Shown: piece after piece, positions 20,746 through 33,394 of the stretch
Numbering within the stretch: the first letter of the stretch is position 1
Layout: the number at the start of each line of letters is the position of its first letter
From: Hirundichthys speculiger
Lineage: Eukaryota; Chordata; Actinopteri; Beloniformes; Exocoetidae
Direction: 5' to 3'
Length of the DNA stretch: 64,000 bases
Assembly: GCA_018398805.1 (NCBI GenBank)
Contig: JAGFBZ010000736.1
Location: forward strand, 62,001-126,000
Translations under genes and position numbers: made by a program
The notes under the pieces: generated by a model
Seen by the model: only the letters and a program-made list of their open reading frames with translations
Databases searched by the model: none
Told to the model about the DNA's origin: nothing

Positions 20746-23165
20746 CTTTCTGGAGTCTTCAACGAGGCCACACGAAACCACACTGACTCATTAGTTGGCT
20801 GAGGAAGATGAGGGTCCTGCAGTGGTCTGAGCGCAGTCCTGGTCTGTTCCCTCAACGAGACCGTTGGACGACTTTGAAAATAAACATCTAACAACAACAG
20901 GAAGAATGAAAGAAAATAAGCAGTGAAAGTGGAATTTCTGCGCTAAGACACCTCTCAATAATACAAAGTGTTAAAAACTTTACTGTTTTTGAAACGTGTT
21001 GCAGGTCTGAAACACAAAAATGGAACTTTATTAACAAAGAAAATTAGGTTTATGAAGAGAAGAACAACATTAATATCTTGAGTTCATGCTCTCTGTGAAG
21101 AAAATAAAAGTCAACTGGACTGTAAGAGTGCCTGTGTTTCCATTTTATTTCCATTTTATTGCCTCAGCTAATGAAACTTCAAGAAACATCTCCAAACATT
21201 CGAAGAAAACCTCCTGAAACACATGGAGCTGTGGCTGAGAGCACTCAGACCTCCAGACGCTTCTTTCTCTTTCTCCAGGACTCTCGGAGAAACCAGCAGA
21301 CGCCAGTCTTTGAAATCTTCAAACAGGGGAACGTTTTCATGCTTGGTGTAGGTTGACTCACACGGAGGTCAGATATGACTGCATCATTCCTCACTGGGTG
21401 GAAACAGAAACACAACAGAAAGGCTTTTTACTGCTGGAACAGGCCTCCTTCTTCCCAAAATAAATACAAACTGAACAAATATGAGCCGGCGCTGGGCTGC
21501 AGCACTCCGTCTGCTTCCACAAGATCAATTACTATAAAAATAAGAGTCACTGAGTCCAGATACGTCCCTCCTGAGCTTCAGACAGCCGCACAATCCACTG
21601 TACTGAAACATTTAGAGCAGAATAGTAGTTTAAATGTGACCTTAAACACCCCGTTCTACTCCTAAGCTGTAATTCAAAATTTAAAATGCACATATGAGGG
21701 CGAACAAACGGTCGTGATTGAACTTGGCGTCTCTCTCACTCACACAAACACGCAGGTTATAAATGAAGCTGCTGTGCTTGAAAAAACAAACGGCCTCCAC
21801 GCAGGATCTCAGAGCTCTGATTGGAGAAACACAAAACCGACCGGCTGAAAAACACCCAGCAGCAATTAGCGGCAGAAAAGCCATTCATCGCAGAGCAAAG
21901 GTAAACATGTAGAGACAGGCCGCTGATGAATGGAGGAGAGAGAGCGCAGCGGGGACGCCCAGGATCAGCCAAACCTCCAGTCCACACCACTCCACCAGCT
22001 TTCATTTCAGTCTTTTATTTGTTTTTGTGAATTAAAAGATGATGGACTCACATTAGTCAGATTTGAAGCACATTTTAGGGGCAGGAGATGGAGATGTTTC
22101 ATTTACTTCTAAACTATATTTCTGCTTACATTTAGTGGTCATTAAACTTTATGAACCCTTAGAATCAAGTCTGACAATTCTTTTTCTCTCAAAACCACAC
22201 ATTTTATTCAGTTTGTACTTATTGAATATTGAATAAAAGCAACGCAACTTTTTATTTCTGTTAATCTGCAGTGATTCAGTAAGAAAACTGGTTTGATGCC
22301 GCTCTTTTCATTTGTGTAATTCCTAATCTCTGCCACTAGATGGTGCAGAAGCGCAGGAACCGGCCTTGAGGAGAAGCTCATTGGAACAGTCGAGGGCGTG
22401 GCTGGAGGTTTTCTGATGACATATTAAAATGCAGATGTGCTGCAGCCATCTATAAAATGACATTAACATGAATTTTAAGATGAAAAACGGAAGCAGGCTC
22501 CAAACCTTTTTACACCAGGTCTTTAAATCCACCCTGAGTGATCCATCACAAGTGAATAGCCTTATTTAAACCATAAACTGGATAAAACTATCTGGAGAAG
22601 CCCTCTGTTATGTCGGCCATCGGTTTCTGGGGAGTGGACTCTAGTCCAGAGTCTAGTCCAGATCCACAGATGTCTCCTAGATCCACCCATTTTATCCAGG
22701 ATTCATCCAGTACAGACTTGAGATTGAAAAGTATCCCAGAATGCATTTCACTTCAACCAGCAGAAGTAATGGTGGAAGAGAACGGAGTAAAAGAGAACAC
22801 TTGAACTTTGTTGTTGTCCAGCAGTATGAAGTTTAATTGTGTTTTCATGTCAAAATATAGTTCTACTCACTTCAAATTCATGGTTAATTAATCATGACAA
22901 AGGCTATTTGAAATTGTCATTGGCGTTTCTTTTATTTTGCCTCCACTGATCTTTATCGCTGATGAAATTCAAAAGCATAAAACCTAAAAAAAACAGATCA
23001 GCAACGGTTAAAGACACTTTATCTTGAGGGGTCCATGAGCTTATCTGAGTCATATTAAAGTGTTTATCAAGTACACCAGTGTTCCAACAACAGAAAGACC
23101 AACCTGCATCCTCCCGTCCTCTGAAGTATCTTCTCCAAAGTTGTATTTGGCAAGTATGAACTTCC
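20746..23165. other. intergenic sequence, no supported gene
   Basis: Several short frames (70-96 codons) occur on both strands without domains. CCACTAGATGGTGCAG near 22335 resembles fragments of dispersed repeats. No exon with both splice borders could be defended. Confidence 0.4.
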
Positions 23166-23174
23166 AAGTTCATA

Positions 23175-23270
23175 CCTCCAGTTCCTCTACTGACCAATCA
23201 GGTGTGCAGTTCCTCTACCGACCACTAGAGGCTCCAGTTCCTCTACTGACCAATCGGGTGTGCAGTTTGC
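23175..23270. repeat. 28-bp family A, small locus (3 degenerate units)
   Basis: CAGTTCCTCTACTGACCA and CCGACCACTAGAGGCTCCAG alternate with AATCAGGTGTG variants. This is a diverged short copy of the repeat expanded at 15271 and 36808. Confidence 0.8.
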
Positions 23271-24109
23271 TGTCTCTTTAGCTGCTTAGGGCCTTTAGTG
23301 AACTTCTAAGATTTGAACGAAGACCTAACAAAACACATTCATTATGCATCATTATTTTTAAGATAAAATGTCCTGTTGTGCTGTTAAATGTGTAAGACCA
23401 CTGTAACCAGTTCTGAGTTGGTCTGAAACCTTGAAACAGCTTTCTCCACTCCCAGCTAAAGGCTGTTTGCAGGACTAACCAGTTAGCCCACCTGACAGGC
23501 CTGCAGAGAGCAGTGGCGGAGCCTGAAAGCAGCCTAAGACCGCAGGTCTCTAATTTCTTCTTAGCATCTTTATGTTTCTGCTGATATTGAAAATTATGTT
23601 TTAAAAGTTTAATGGCGATGACTGTTCTCACTTTATTTTGGCTTCATGCTCTAAAATTCCAGCCATTGGAAATCACGTGTTCATTTAACTCTTAAATAAC
23701 CTGAAACGAGGCTAAGTGTCAATGAAAATCCAAACATGTCATGGCCAGGCTGAGTCCCTGGCGTTTTTAGATCCTAGCAACACCTCTGCACACAGCCAAC
23801 AGAAACAAACGTTCAACGTCAAGCCTTTTTAAGTTCTACTTTACAGTGTTTACACTCTGGGTGGAGCTTTAGTCTCTGATGCTGGTGAACACACCGAGAG
23901 CCTCTGTGGAGGTCCAGTGCCCTGTTTTGTTAATTTGGTTGATGCCGTGCGTTGTTAGCGTTGGACCACTTGAAGATGTAATAAAGTGCTCGTCTGCTGG
24001 GTGGCGTGCTCTGAAACTAAAGTGATGAAGCTTTCCATTTCCACAGATGTTCCCATTTTTAGAACCTGAGCAGAGACGGAGCATGATAAGAAGAAGCATT
24101 TCTATAACT
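23271..24109. other. intergenic sequence
   Basis: Unique-looking, no domain or repeat recognised. A 117-codon minus frame (23278-23631) has no support. Confidence 0.4.
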
Positions 24110-24117
24110 GTAAAGCT

Positions 24118-24959
24118 CAGTGACGTGCGGTCAGGTGAGGCAGGGGAGGCCGTGCCTCACCTGCCATCATGGAAAGAAAGAAATGAAAAAAAAATATATA
24201 TATATTATATTTATCAATTGATTTGTACTATAAAGTAATTTTCCATTTAACTTCACCATTTTTAGATTATTTTTTATTCAAAATCGCCGAATTTTCACAT
24301 TTACCATTCAAATACTGAGAAGATGCGGGCGGTGAGGCAGCACCCTGCTGAGCCTCACCATGGATTGCGCAATGACTCGGCTAACTGTGCTGCCATGCTA
24401 TGTAGTGAGACCAGATCGCCGTCTGTTTGTATGTCACTATTAAAATGTTCAAACACGTTTGCTATATGAAATAGGTTTCCATAGTTTAGCTGATTTATAT
24501 AATGAACAGCAACTATATGTGTGTAATGTGTTTCTTGTGCCGGCGCGATCATAAAACGGCTGAGAAGATTCACGGGGTGAGGCACGCACTTCTCCTGCCT
24601 CACGTTAGGGGGCACTAGTGAGCACAGGGATTCTTCTTGCGACACATTGGCTGCAGAATAAGTGACAGCAAGCGCTGTCACTTATTCTGCAGAAGGAGCG
24701 GCGCATGGACTTCATTTATAAGTAAAGGTAAGACCGGAATAACTGTTTTTTTTTTAAATTAAATGTGCTTTTTTTTTGTGCGCTACAGTTTGTATGTGTA
24801 AAGCATTTATATGTGAATGACGATTAGAGGTTTTATACATAAACAGTTAACTGCTGCCAATCAAATGGTGAATAAGTTGTTCTGGAGGGTTCATATGCTT
24901 GTAAATCTGACTAATGAAGTCAGTGCCTCACCAGCCATGAATCTCACCGCACGTCACTG
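24118..24959. mobile_element. hAT-like non-autonomous transposon, copy 1
   Basis: The ends are inverted: CAGTGACGTGCGGTCAGGTG on the left and CAGTGACGTGCGGTGAGATT in reverse complement of the right. A perfect 8-bp duplication GTAAAGCT flanks it (24110-24117 and 24960-24967), the hallmark length for hAT. It is 842 bp and very similar to copy 2 at 56882. It carries a 19-bp-arm palindrome (CTGCAGAATAAGTGACAGC and its complement, about 24650-24691) absent from copy 2. A 108-codon minus frame (24355-24681) is probably non-coding. Confidence 0.9.
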
Positions 24960-24967
24960 GTAAAGCT

Positions 24968-25454
24968 GCTGCAGCTGATGGCTTATGACACGTTAAGATT
25001 AGAGACGGCCAGACTTGGCTGAAGGAGCTGCAAATGATTTCATGACACAAAACTGAGATTTGATGTCAAACGAGGGGGAAAAAAAAGTTTTTCAACAATA
25101 ACATGCAGTTCTACGAAGTCGCGTTGTTATAAGAAAAAGTTGGGATTTTTTTGACCAAAACGTTTAGTAAATTACATGACTTTACGATAAACAGTCACGA
25201 TTTGAGGTTTGTTCACACCTGGTTCACCTGATCTCCGAACTTTCAGGTAAACCCAGCAGAGGAGGCAAAAGTAGAAAAAAATCTGTGGGAGAAAAAAATC
25301 TGGCACCACTTTGAGGTCGGATTAGAACCGGACCACCGGACCACGCGACTTAATGGAGACATTTAATATCGCGTCTTCTGTCCAATGAAGCTTTTAAGAG
25401 ATGAAGAGAAAGTGGTTTGACATGATGTTGGATGGAAAAAAAAACATTATTGCT
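24968..25454. other. intergenic sequence
   Basis: No gene or mobile element recognised. The text resembles the AT-rich style of 57700-58460 (phrases like ACAAAACTGAGATTTGATG and ACAAAATTGACATTTGATG), a possible old shared repeat. Confidence 0.4.
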
Positions 25455-26141
25455 ATCGTCACGACACCGTTGCTGTCTTCATGACACCATTGGTGGGTTC
25501 ATGACCCATTGGTGGCTTCATGACACCGTTGGGAGGTTCATGACACCATTGGTGGCTTCACAAGACCATTGGTGGCTTCATGACACCGTTGGTGGCTTCA
25601 CGACACCGTTGGTGGGTTCATGACACCGTTGGTGGCTTCATGACACCGTTAGTGTCTCCATGATATCATTGGTGGCTTCATGACACCTTTGGTGGGTTCA
25701 TGACACAGTTGGGAGGTTCATGACACCATTGGTGGCTTCATGACACTGTTGGGAGGTTCATGACACCATTGGTGGCTTCACGAGACCATTGGTGGCTTCA
25801 TGACACCTTTGGTGGGTTCATGACACAGTTGGTCGGTTAATGACACCGTTAGTGGCTTCATGACACCGTTAGTGTCTCCATGATACCATTGGTGGCTTCA
25901 TGACACCTTTGGTGGGTTCATGACACAGTTGGGAGGTTCATGACACCATTGGTGGCTTCATGACACCGTTGGGAGGTTCATGACACCATTGGTGGCTTCA
26001 TGACACCTTTGGTGGGTTCATGACACAGTTGGTCGGTTAATGACACCGTTGGTGGCTTCATAACACCGTTAGTGTCTCCGTGATACCATTGGTGGCTTCA
26101 TGACACCTTTGGTGGGTTCATGACACAGTTGGTCGGTTAAT
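25455..26141. repeat. 20-bp minisatellite, left half of a split array
   Basis: Units of the type TTCATGACACCGTTGGTGGC, 20 bp. Blocks of five (ending AGTGTCTCCATG, ATACCATTGG, CCTTTGGTGGG, CAGTTGGTCGG) repeat as a 100-bp higher-order unit near the right edge. The array resumes after the LINE at 28837. Confidence 0.95.
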
Positions 26142-26396
26142 AATAATAATAATAATAATAATACACTTTATTTCTAAAGCGCTTTTCAAAAAACTCAAAG
26201 ACGCTTTACAGAGTTTAAAAACAAACAAAGACAAATAAAACAAGCAAATTAAACAAAGACATCATATAAAAACGTGACATTAGTTACACATTAAAAGCAG
26301 TTATAAAAAGATGGGTTTTGATAAGTGACTTAAAGGTTGATAGGTTGGTGCAGGCTCTGATGTGTTTGGGGAGTGAGTTCCAGAGGGAGGGAGCGG

Positions 26397-26837
26397 CTAT
26401 GGAGAAGGCTCTGTCGCCCCAGGTTCGGTGTTTGGTTCTGAGTGGTATGGACAGGAGGTTGGCGTCAGAAGAACGGAGGGAACGGGAGGGAGTGTAGTGG
26501 TGGAGTAGGTCAGTGAGGTAGGACGGGGCCTGGTTGTGAAGGGCTTTGTAAGTGAGGAGAAGGATTTTAAAGTGGATGCGTTGTGGGACAGGGAGCCAGT
26601 GGAGGTTCTGGAGGACGGGGTGATGTGGTCACGGGAGCGGGTGTGAGTGAGCAGACGGGCGGCAGAGTTCTGGGTGTATTGTAGTTTATTGAGGGTTGTG
26701 GATGGTAAACCGTAAAGAAGGCTATTGCAGTAATCAAGTCTGGAAGTGATAAAAGAATGGATCAAGATTTCAGCAGTGGAGAAGGACAGTGAAGGGCGGA
26801 GGCGTGCAATGTTTTTGAGATGGAAGAAGGCCATCAT
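26397..26837 (-). pseudogene. LINE C-terminal region in a shifted frame
   Basis: The frame begins [19 protein letters not shown] and includes [14 protein letters not shown] and [20 protein letters not shown], conserved at the C-terminus of L2/CR1-type ORF2 after the reverse transcriptase. A further frame change after about residue 75 garbles the rest. It lies directly downstream of the RT frame on the same strand. Confidence 0.8.
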
Positions 26838-28836
26838 GGTGATGTTATTGATGTGGTGTTCGAAGGTGAGGTGACTATCGAAGATGACGCCGAGGTTACG
26901 GATGTGAGGGGAGGGGGAGAGGGTGGAGTTATCAATGTTGATGGTGAGTTATGGGTGGTGTTGGTGAGGGATTTGGGACCGATGATGAAGATGTCTGATT
27001 TGTCGCAGTTGAGGTTGAGAAAGTTTATTTGCATCCAAGATTTAATTTCACTGAGGCAGTTGGTAAGGGTGGTCAGTGTAGCAGGGGTGATCGAGGTTGT
27101 GGAGATGTACAGTTGAATGTCATCAGCGTAACAGTGAAAATGGAGTCCATGGCGGCGTATGATGTTGCCGAGGGGAATCAGGTAAAGGATGAAGAGGAGG
27201 GGACCAAGCACCGAGCCCTGGGGGACGCCTTGGGACAGAGGGGCAAGAGGGGAAGTGCAGTTGTTGATGTAGATGAACTGTTGTCGGTTAGTGAGGTAGG
27301 ATCTGAACCAGGAGAGGGGAGTGCCGGTGATGTTGATGATGGATTCGAGGCGGGAGAGGAGGATAGAGTGGTTGACGGTGTCGAAGGCTGCAGTGAGGTC
27401 GAGAAGGATGAGGATGTTGAGGTGGCCGGAGTCTGAGGAGAGGAGGAGGTCGTTGGTGACTTTCAGTAGAGCTGTTTCAGTGCTGTGTCGTGAGCGGAAG
27501 CCGGATTGAAAAGGTTCATACAGGTTATTGGAGGTGAGGTGGGTTTTTAGTTGAGAGGCGACTGCACGTTCCAGTATTTTTGACAGTAGTGAGAGATTGG
27601 AAATTGGCCGGAAATTTGACATGTCGTCAGGGTTGAGTCCAGGTTTCTTGAGGATGGGGGTGATGGCAGCCATTTTAAGTGCTTGGGGAACTGAACCGGA
27701 GCTGAGGGAGGATTTGATGATGCTCAGGATGAGTGGAGAGATTACTGGGAAACAGTCCTTAACCAATTTGGATGGGATGGGATCCAGAACACAGGTGGTG
27801 CTTTTCATTCCGGCTATGAGTTCAGATAACTGTGTTGGGAATAGAGGGGAGAACTGAGACAAGGTGTGGGTGATGCAGGGGGGAGAGACAGGTGTGGCGG
27901 TGGGGAAGGCAGGCGAGGTGGTCAGGTTGCTGTAAATGTTGTCAATTTTGTTCTGGAAGTATGAAAGGAAGGCGTTGCATTTATCAACTGTGAAGGAGGT
28001 GGAGATGTTGTCGCTGGGTTTCAGAAGTTTATTGATGGTGGAGAAGAGAGTCCTGGGATTGGTGGAGCCAGAGTGAATGAGGTCTGAGTAGTAAGTGGAC
28101 CGGGCTGTGGAGAGGGCATGCTTGTAATCCTGAAGGTGGTCTGTGTAGGCTTGGTGATGGACTGTTAAACCGGTTTTCTTGTAGAGTCTTTCCAGCTGGC
28201 GCTTACGGGTTTTCATTTTGTGAAGTTCAGCAGTGTACCAGGGGGCTGAGTGTGTGAATGAGACATTTTTTGTTTTGACAGGAGCCAGGTGATCCAAACA
28301 GGAGGAGAGTGTGTTGTTGTAATAGTTGATGAGGTCGGTGAGGTTATCAGACGGTGGGGGAGGGGAGGCAGACAGTTTACTGTAGAGGGAGGCTGAAAGA
28401 GCTGAGGGGCAGATGGATTTGAGGTTCCTGAATGAGATGGTGCGTTTTTCTTTTGGGATGGGGGTGGGGGTTTCAATTTCCATGGTGATTGCCAGGTGAT
28501 CAGAAATGTTGAGGTTGAGGCTGGAGAGGTGATGTATTGTTAAACCAGTGGAACAGACCAAGTCCAGGATGTGACCATGGCTGTGAGTGGGGAAGTTGAT
28601 GTGTTGAGTGAAGTTGAAGCATGAAAGTAGATCCAGGAAGTGTATGGCCGGTTTGGAGTTGGTGTCATCAATGTGGAAATTAAAATCCCCTAGTAGGAGA
28701 ATAGTGGGTGAAATGGCACATAGCTGAGTCAAGAAATGAGTAAAATCCGGAAGAAATGATGGGTTTGGTTTGGGGGGGCGGTAAATAATGGCCGTGACCA
28801 AGGGAGTGGGACCAGAGAGTTTGAATATGAGATGAA
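26834..28836 (-). pseudogene. LINE endonuclease/reverse transcriptase, frameshifted
   Basis: The long frame reads into the LINE from the array, so its apparent start is not native. Counting residues from the array-derived Met at 28864, endonuclease motifs remain: YRPPKPNPSF (about 30), LLLGDFNFHID (about 57) and SDHLAI (about 122). The 5' part of the endonuclease is missing. Reverse transcriptase motifs follow: ILLDLTAAFDTVNH (about 480-490, first catalytic Asp), [10 protein letters not shown], and YADD (27119-27130, about residue 579), with NLNCDKSDIF after it. All three catalytic aspartates are present. The L2/CR1-like order of motifs suggests an L2-clade element. A frameshift near 26950 ends the frame early; the C-terminal part continues at 26397-26837. 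Confidence 0.9.
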
Positions 28837-30067
28837 CGGTTAATGACACCGTTGGTGGCTTCATGACACCGTTAGTGTCTCCGTGATACCATTGGTGGCT
28901 TCATGAGACCTTTGGTGGGTTCATGACACAGTTGGTCGGTTAATGACACCGTTGGTGGCTTCATGACACCGTTAGTGTCTCCATGATACCATTGGTGGCT
29001 TCATGACACCTTTGGTGGGTTCATGACACCGTTGGTCGGTTAATGACACTGTTGGTGGCTTCATGACACTGTTAGTGTCTCCATGATACCATTGATGGCT
29101 TCATGACACCATTTGTGGCTTCATGACACTGTTGGTGGGTTCATGACACCGTTGGTCGGTTAATGACACTGTTGGTGGCTTCATGACACCATTAGTGTCT
29201 CCGTAATACCATTGATGGCTTCATGACACCATTTGTGGCTTCATGACACTGTTGGTGGCTTCATGACACCGTTAGTGTCTCCGTGATACCATTGATGGCT
29301 TCATGACACCATTTGTGGCTTCATGACACTGTTGGTGGCTTCATGACACCGTTAGTGTCTCCATGATACCATTGGTGGCTTCATGACACCTTTGGTGGGT
29401 TCATGACACCGTTGGTCGGTTAATGACACCGTTGGTGGCTTCATGACACCGTTAGTGTCTCCATGATACCATTGATGGCTTCATGACACCATTTGTGGCT
29501 TCATGACACTGTTGGTGGGTTCATGACACCGTTGGTCGGTTAATGACACTGTTGGTGGCTTCATGACACCATTAGTGTCTCCGTAATACCATTGATGGCT
29601 TCATGACACCATTTGTGGCTTCATGACACTGTTGGTGGCTTCATGACACCGTTAGTGTCTCCGTGATACCATTGATGGCTTCATGACACCATTTGTGGCT
29701 TCATGACACTGTTGGTGGCTTCATGACACCGTTAGTGTCTCCGTGATACCATTGATGGCTTCATGACACCATTTGTGGCTTCATGACACTGTTGGTGGTT
29801 TCATGACACCGTTAGTGTCTCCATGATACCATTGGTGGCTTCATGACACCTTTGGTGGCTTCATGACACCGTTGGTATTTCCACGACACCGTTGTTTGCT
29901 TCATGATACCGTTAGTGTCTCCATGATACCATTGGTTGCTTCATGACACCGTTGGTGGGTTCATGACACCGTTAGTTTGTCCATGATACCATTGGTTGCT
30001 TCATGACACTGTTGGTTGCTTCATGACACCGTTGGTTGCTTCATGACACTGTTGGTGTCTCCATGAT
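28837..30067. repeat. 20-bp minisatellite, right half of the split array
   Basis: Same 20-bp family as 25455-26141. Here units group into a 120-bp higher-order repeat (six units, for example 29041-29160, 29161-29280), with 100-bp and 80-bp versions. The final units (about 29880-30060) are more diverged. Confidence 0.95.
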
Positions 30068-31849
30068 GACCAGATTCTCTGTAATGGCATTTGTCATCTG
30101 ATCATTTTCATTTCCCACTGACTCTGTAACAAACACGAGCAGAGTACTCAGTAGGATAAATGTGTTATATTTCTAATCTTTTCTATCAGAATAGATTAGG
30201 TTTCTGCCTATTGTGAGAATAGCAGTCCATATAAGGCATTGATTCTGACATTTCTGTCTCTCCTTATTTCCAGCAGCTATATGTGGTCAGAGGCAGGAGA
30301 AGAAGGTTTAGTTGAGAAACACTTACATTTTCATGAATGTTGAAACATGTTGATTTTCCTCTGAAAACAATTTATGAATAGATCTATCCTGCTCACACCT
30401 CATGAATGAGGCCCAGTATGTTTAATGTGTTATTGTACTAACAGACCACCATGACTGACTGTGGGCTGGTCTGAAGGGTCTGAAGCTACCTTCATTCCTG
30501 ACTGGAAGCTAACCTGAGGACATCTGTCTAAATGTCCTCCAGCTCTTCAGCTGTAACAGCCTGAACAGCTGAGCCAGCCTCCAAGTTGGTCTGCACCCTT
30601 TCAGACTAACTTTGCCTGGACCTAGTTGTATTCATACTGAAAATCAAGATCAAGGGGTCTGTTAGCTGAGCGTCGGCTTGTTAGGGTCCTGCTGATGTTT
30701 CAGCTCTGGCAGCAACATTAGTTAGCACCATAGATTAGCGTGAGCTACATCTCCACGATCCAGGTCAAGATAACCATGGAAACATGGAAAAAGGTTTGAA
30801 TCAAGACAACTGGACTTGTTCTTTGTTCTTGGAGATGTTCCTCCTTCAGTTCAGGATGACTGCTGGGGAGTTTGGAGCCTCAGTCAGTGACCCTCCCTTG
30901 TGGTCATCAGAGTCAGTTGTTTACCTGGTTCTGGTCACATGATTCCAGGTGTGAATGATTGTGAAACCGTCTGAAGATTCAAGGCTGCGCTGTAGTTGTT
31001 TGATAGTAGAAAGTCCTCTGTTTAATGCTGTTTAATTTTTTTATTCCTCTTTCAAACCATCCATCTTCTCTCTCTAAAATGTGGACATTATTGTGTTTAG
31101 ACGCGTCTCTGATCCTGGACCTGCAGGTGAACCATAAACCCGGACCTGAAACTGGACCTGAACCTGGAGCTGATGAGCTGCTTTCATGTCTTGGGAGACA
31201 TAGTTGACAGAGTTGTATTGGCATTGCTCTGAGACAGCTGTGGCTCTCCTTCTGCTCTATCAAACACCTTGAATAGCTCCAGGTTCTGGTCATCGAAAAG
31301 GTTCTCCAGGACAAAGGGAGGAGTGGCAGGACTCCCTGATTGGTTAGGCACACTTTGAAATGGCAGGTGGTAACAGCTGGGTGGAACCTCACAGTAACAC
31401 TTGCTGCATTTATGTGTAAGATACAAAAACGATGATGACTTTCTGAAACAGATTAGATTCCGCTGAAAAAATCAACTTCAGCTAAACTAAGCACATTCAT
31501 GCTATTCTGAGATCTTTTTGCCAGCTACCAATTACTTGCATGATACCTTTTAAATTTTCATCCCTTCCCAGGGAGTAATGTGTAATTTTTTTAATGAATT
31601 TTTCAAATTTTGGTATGGCAGAACCATCCACTTCCTGTTTCATAGCGAAACTGTGTATGGTGCATGAGAACATTTTTTAAAGTATGATCTGGAGGAATCC
31701 TCAGGCTGATGTGATGAACCACTGACAGAATACAGGATACACTAAATAATGTGACCAAAATCATGTTCCTTTGACCAGAAGCTGGTGCTATAGACTTCAT
31801 TCAAGACTGTCATATACACTTGTTCAGAGTAGAAACCCTATCAAACATA
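30068..31849. other. intergenic sequence, no supported gene
   Basis: Short frames (60-137 codons, for example minus 30979-31392) lack domains. No element boundaries could be defined. Confidence 0.4.
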
Positions 31850-32210
31850 TGAATTTTGGGGAAGATCAGACAACGCATGTGCAAGTTAGAACAACAATTC
31901 TTTTCAAGGCGAGATATTGAACTTCACCTGTTGATAGAAAGTTACAGTTTTCACTGCCAGTCAATGTCTTAACTACTGACTAAACAGGTTTGAGATGTAT
32001 CAGCTCATCTCACTTGGAGCAGGGATGCCTAATGCAAAATATGACATTTGCTGTTGCCAATAGGTGGCACTACAACCGTTCCTGAATAAAACAGTGTAGA
32101 TGTGTTCAGGCTCAGTTTGCAATGATACATACCAATTTTGGTATGTATCATTGCATCAAAGAAATTTGGACCAGATAAAACAATCTATGGCTGAGTTACA
32201 ACCAAAGGGG
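31850..32210 (+). mobile_element. teleost interspersed repeat, copy A
   Basis: Contains GTTGCCAATAGGTGGCACTA, ATGTGTTCAGG and TTTGGACCAGAT in the same order as copy B at 33395. I recall this wording from many fish genomes but cannot name the class. It has a 16-bp-arm palindrome inserted at 32118-32155. Confidence 0.6.
32118..32155. repeat. perfect 16-bp-arm inverted repeat
   Basis: TGCAATGATACATACC (32118-32133), a six-base loop AATTTT, then GGTATGTATCATTGCA (32140-32155). Absent from copy B of the surrounding repeat. Confidence 0.95.
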
Positions 32211-33394
32211 CCATGATTCGCCCAGGGCCCCATATTTGCTGCAGTCACCACTGCTGACTGTGAACAGCAAACCCTTGTATAGTGGTTAAAAAAAAAAATC
32301 AAAATTCCACCAATAATACATTTACTCCCACACAGCTACATTAATTTTTCCCTCACGACTGCTGTCAAACATGTTTTTTTTCCTGCATCATGTAATGATC
32401 TTCTTAAAACATAAACTAGATGGACCCAAATAAAAGTCAGTCCTTTTAGGAAAACCCACAGTTTTCTACACATTTGTAGCAAAAAGTGTTTTGTGAATGA
32501 GTGAATCTTGGTGATGATCTGGTACAAAGTTGTCAGTTTTGTAGTTTAGCTTAGACCATGTGTACACAAACAATCTGAAGAGAATTTGACCAAATCCCTT
32601 GGAGGTGTTTGTTTACATTTGACACCTAGACATTTCCAAAATACTGAAATAATTGCACATTCAATTGAAAATGCTTGACTCTTTCTTGGAGTTAAAACAT
32701 GGGTCCAAACGTTTTTCACAGGTCAGATACATCAGTCACACACCGTGGCGCTATTGAGCCCATTTTTGTAGACCAATGCCTAGAACCCATGAAATATGTA
32801 ATTTTACACCAGACCTGATCCGTATGCAAATTCATGTCAGTAACTGAGTATATTAAGGCCCCAGTGATCCTGGTCCCCAAATATGCAAGAACCACCGCTG
32901 CTAATCTGAGCAGATTGTGATCTTGGAATAATCCTTTAAATTTCTTTCTGCCAGCAAATGGCGCCAAAGACCAGTTGGTGACTTTAAAACAATATCTGAC
33001 TCCCTATTCCTACACATTCACATTGCTGTAATTTGACATGTGTCTGCCACTAAGGGTCAGAAGTCAAAATACTGAAAATATTCATTAAAAAATCAGCAAT
33101 TTGTCTTAAAATTCTAGAAAAAAAAAAACAGCAAATTTCTCATATTTTAAGCTGCATACCCTCGTCAAGGTTTATGCATTTCGTTGATATTTTAGATGAG
33201 AAAAAAAATAGTTTTCATAGAGTTGGTCTTGCATAAGTGCATGGAAAAATATTCACGAGAATTTGAGCATTAGCTGAAAAATTCAGAAAGAAAATCATGA
33301 ATCATGCTCACATATGCAGCTACATTACTGCCAAGTGGTAACTCTGAAAAATTAGGTGTCATTAAAAATATGTGCTTATGTTCAGAGTTTAAAA
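32211..33394. other. sequence between the two repeat copies
   Basis: Probably the rest of the same dispersed repeat: CTGCCACTAAGGGTCAGAAG and other gapped phrases are seen, but no coding frames or ends. Confidence 0.4.

Larger units (their letters stand above)
26142..28836 (-). mobile_element. 5'-truncated L2-like LINE inside the 20-bp array
   Basis: A 2.7-kb minus-strand insertion. CGGTTAAT lies on both sides (26134-26141 and 28837-28844), an 8-bp target duplication matching the array unit. The 3' end is (TTA)n after a tail with GCGCTTTAGAAATAAAGTG on the minus strand, typical of L2-type elements. It carries part of the endonuclease and a nearly complete reverse transcriptase, then a C-terminal region in another frame. 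Confidence 0.9.

Noticed and set aside
24355..24681. 108-codon minus frame conserved between the two hAT-like copies
   Set aside because: Similarity reflects recent DNA copying. Most differences between copies change the amino acid, so no sign of constraint.
27029..27436. 135-codon plus-strand acidic frame
   Set aside because: Antisense shadow of the LINE reverse transcriptase.
25455..30067. CRISPR-like array because of regular short repeats
   Set aside because: Units are contiguous without unique spacers and lie in vertebrate DNA; there are no cas-like genes.
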